From the NCBI GenBank assembly GCA_016763335.1, contig JAESUD010000231.1, positions 1 through 6,408 of the forward strand: 6,408 nucleotides of DNA, given 5' to 3'. The notes under the pieces were generated by a model that was not told where the DNA came from, searched no databases, and was given only the letters and a program-made list of their open reading frames with translations. Positions within the stretch are counted from its first letter, which is position 1; each line of letters opens with the position of its first letter. The DNA comes from Emcibacteraceae bacterium. GTDB taxonomy: Bacteria > Pseudomonadota > Alphaproteobacteria > Sphingomonadales > Emcibacteraceae. A program made the position numbers and the translations under genes. Shown one piece after another: positions 5,107-6,408 of the stretch.

Positions 5107-6408
5107 CTACTCAATGAAAAGCCCCGGTCCGCCGGCTTCATATTGCTGCATCTCAAGACCTGTTTCTGCCCATGCTTCCCGTATAGCGTCAATCCATTTC
5201 CATGAAGCCATTATTTCATCATCTCTAACGAAATAGGTTTGATTGCCTTTAATCACTTCTCTGAGCAATCTTTCATATGCTTCCGGTATCCTAATTTTAT
5301 TTTCCTGATCGCCGTTTAAATTCATTTGATGTTCGTGAGCATTTAACGCTTCATCCGTTCCCATTAACTGCTTCATAAGAAGATTAATTGAGACGGTTAA
5401 CTCAGGCTGAATTTGAATGATAAGCTGATTATTATCTGTATTTTGATAGATATTATTAGAAGGCGGTTTAAACCTGATTCTGATCTCAGCATATCTACTT
5501 TTCATCCGTTTGCCTGTGCGCAAATAAAACGGCACACCCTGCCAGCGATCATTATCAACATTGACTTTTAGTGCAACAAACGTCTCGCCCGTCCCCGCCA
5601 CCTCATATGGTTGTTGCGTTATTTCATCCAGATAACCGGGCACGAGTTCGCCCTCAACTTTACCAGCCTTATACTGGGCCCGAATTGTGCGCTGAGCTAC
5701 ATTCTCTACTGTGATTGGGCTTAACGCCTTTATAACTTTTAATTTCTCGTCGCGTATATCATCGGCTTTAAGGCTACGGGGTGCTTCAAGAGTGATATAG
5801 CTAAGCAACTGCATAAGATGGTTTTGCACCATGTCCCTAAGCGTGCCTGTCCTATCTAGAAACCTTGCCCGCCCTTCAACGCCTACCGTTTCTGAAACCG
5901 TAATTTCTACCCGTTCAATATGATCCTTATTCCAAACCGTTTCCATCAAATGATTACTAAAACGGAGGTGTAAAATATTTTGCACCGCTTCTTTGCCAAG
6001 ATAATGGTCAATACGGTATATTTGCTTTTCATTGAAACTGTTCGATAGAATTTTATTAATTTCACAAGCACTTTGATGATTTTCACCAAGCGGCTTTTCA
6101 ACCACGACCTTTGAAAAATCAGGGTTCAATTTATGGCCAGAAATTTGTTCACATATTGGCGTAAACAACGTTGGTGTCACAGAAAGATAATAAATTATAT
6201 TATGATCTTCAGCGCTGGTTTTTATATCTAGATAACCAACCAACTTACCCCAGTCATTGCCTTGAGAAAGATCAATTTTAAGATAATTTAGAATTTTGAA
6301 AAATGACTGGAAAACCGCTTCCTCAAAATCATCCTTTAGAAAAAAACTAAGTTTCTCCCTAACCAACTCAAGAAAATCATTATCGGACATATCAGCGCGG
6401 GACACGCA
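5107..6408 (-). CDS. zwf: Glucose-6-phosphate 1-dehydrogenase (N-terminus beyond window)
   Basis: Zwf oxidises glucose-6-phosphate to 6-phosphogluconolactone with NADP+ (or NAD+), opening the Entner-Doudoroff and oxidative pentose phosphate routes. The visible 433 codons stay open to the window edge and begin in the family's GVARSDMSD-like region (here CVSRADMSDNDF). About 50 residues with the Rossmann G-x-x-G-D-L-A loop are therefore missing on the right, and the GTG at 6405 is internal, not the start. Landmarks are VVVEKPLGE (about 101-109), the substrate site RIDHYLGKEAVQNI (131-144, equivalent to His178 of the Leuconostoc enzyme) and RDMVQNHLMQLL (190-201, with the catalytic base His240). 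The C-terminus, YEAGGPGLFIE, lacks the Ser-Trp of the common YxAGSWGP ending, a minor deviation. It is the first visible gene of zwf-pgl-(glk); its promoter is outside the window. Confidence 0.96.
   Translation of the reverse strand, partial: CVSRADMSDNDFLELVREKLSFFLKDDFEEAVFQSFFKILNYLKIDLSQGNDWGKLVGYLDIKTSAEDHNIIYYLSVTPTLFTPICEQISGHKLNPDFSKVVVEKPLGENHQSACEINKILSNSFNEKQIYRIDHYLGKEAVQNILHLRFSNHLMETVWNKDHIERVEITVSETVGVEGRARFLDRTGTLRDMVQNHLMQLLSYITLEAPRSLKADDIRDEKLKVIKALSPITVENVAQRTIRAQYKAGKVEGELVPGYLDEITQQPYEVAGTGETFVALKVNVDNDRWQGVPFYLRTGKRMKSRYAEIRIRFKPPSNNIYQNTDNNQLIIQIQPELTVSINLLMKQLMGTDEALNAHEHQMNLNGDQENKIRIPEAYERLLREVIKGNQTYFVRDDEIMASWKWIDAIREAWAETGLEMQQYEAGGPGLFIE

Noticed and set aside
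6403..6405. GTG as the start of zwf
   Set aside because: The frame stays open to the window edge and the residues match an internal part of Zwf, so the gene continues beyond 6408.

Overview
The window looks like a piece of a Gram-negative, probably proteobacterial, chromosome of moderate to low GC (low 40s % by eye). This rests on a zwf-pgl-glk glucose cluster with the short proteobacterial Glk type, a Sec-exported DUF1080 protein with no lipobox, and a GntR-free, LacI-type sugar regulon. The cluster resembles the zwf-pgl-edd-glk operons of Alphaproteobacteria and some Gammaproteobacteria. The taxon itself is an inference.

Left module (1-3323). Two genes read leftwards: a Gfo/Idh/MocA NAD(P)-dependent oxidoreductase (242-1417) and, 11 bp downstream, the start of a TIM-barrel sugar isomerase/epimerase-like protein (1-230, cut by the window edge). 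Two genes read rightwards: a LacI-family regulator (1556-2557) and, overlapping its end by 11 bp, an exported DUF1080 / 3-keto-disaccharide-hydrolase-like protein (2547-3323). The 138-bp divergent gap holds a perfect inverted repeat (1451-1472), a good candidate operator. Gfo/Idh/MocA + TIM barrel + DUF1080 is the protein set of the oxidation-elimination-hydration route for glycoside cleavage through 3-keto sugars described in Bacteroides. This locus is a candidate LacI-controlled proteobacterial version.

Right module (3343-6408). Three genes read leftwards, convergent with the DUF1080 gene: zwf (glucose-6-phosphate dehydrogenase, N-terminus beyond the window), pgl (6-phosphogluconolactonase, 6 bp after zwf) and glk (glucokinase, 100 bp after pgl). 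Together they turn glucose into 6-phosphogluconate for the Entner-Doudoroff or pentose phosphate route. No edd lies between pgl and glk. The glk frame is broken about three quarters of the way along; restoring one base gives a 320-residue protein with all family motifs, so it is either a pseudogene or a sequencing error. The gap before glk has its own promoter-like sequence with two near-identical 11-bp direct repeats.

Working hypothesis: the left module releases hexose from an unusual or poorly hydrolysed glycoside, and the right module feeds that glucose into central metabolism. No RNA gene, CRISPR array, transposon or attachment site was seen, and no gene-free stretch exceeds 140 bp.
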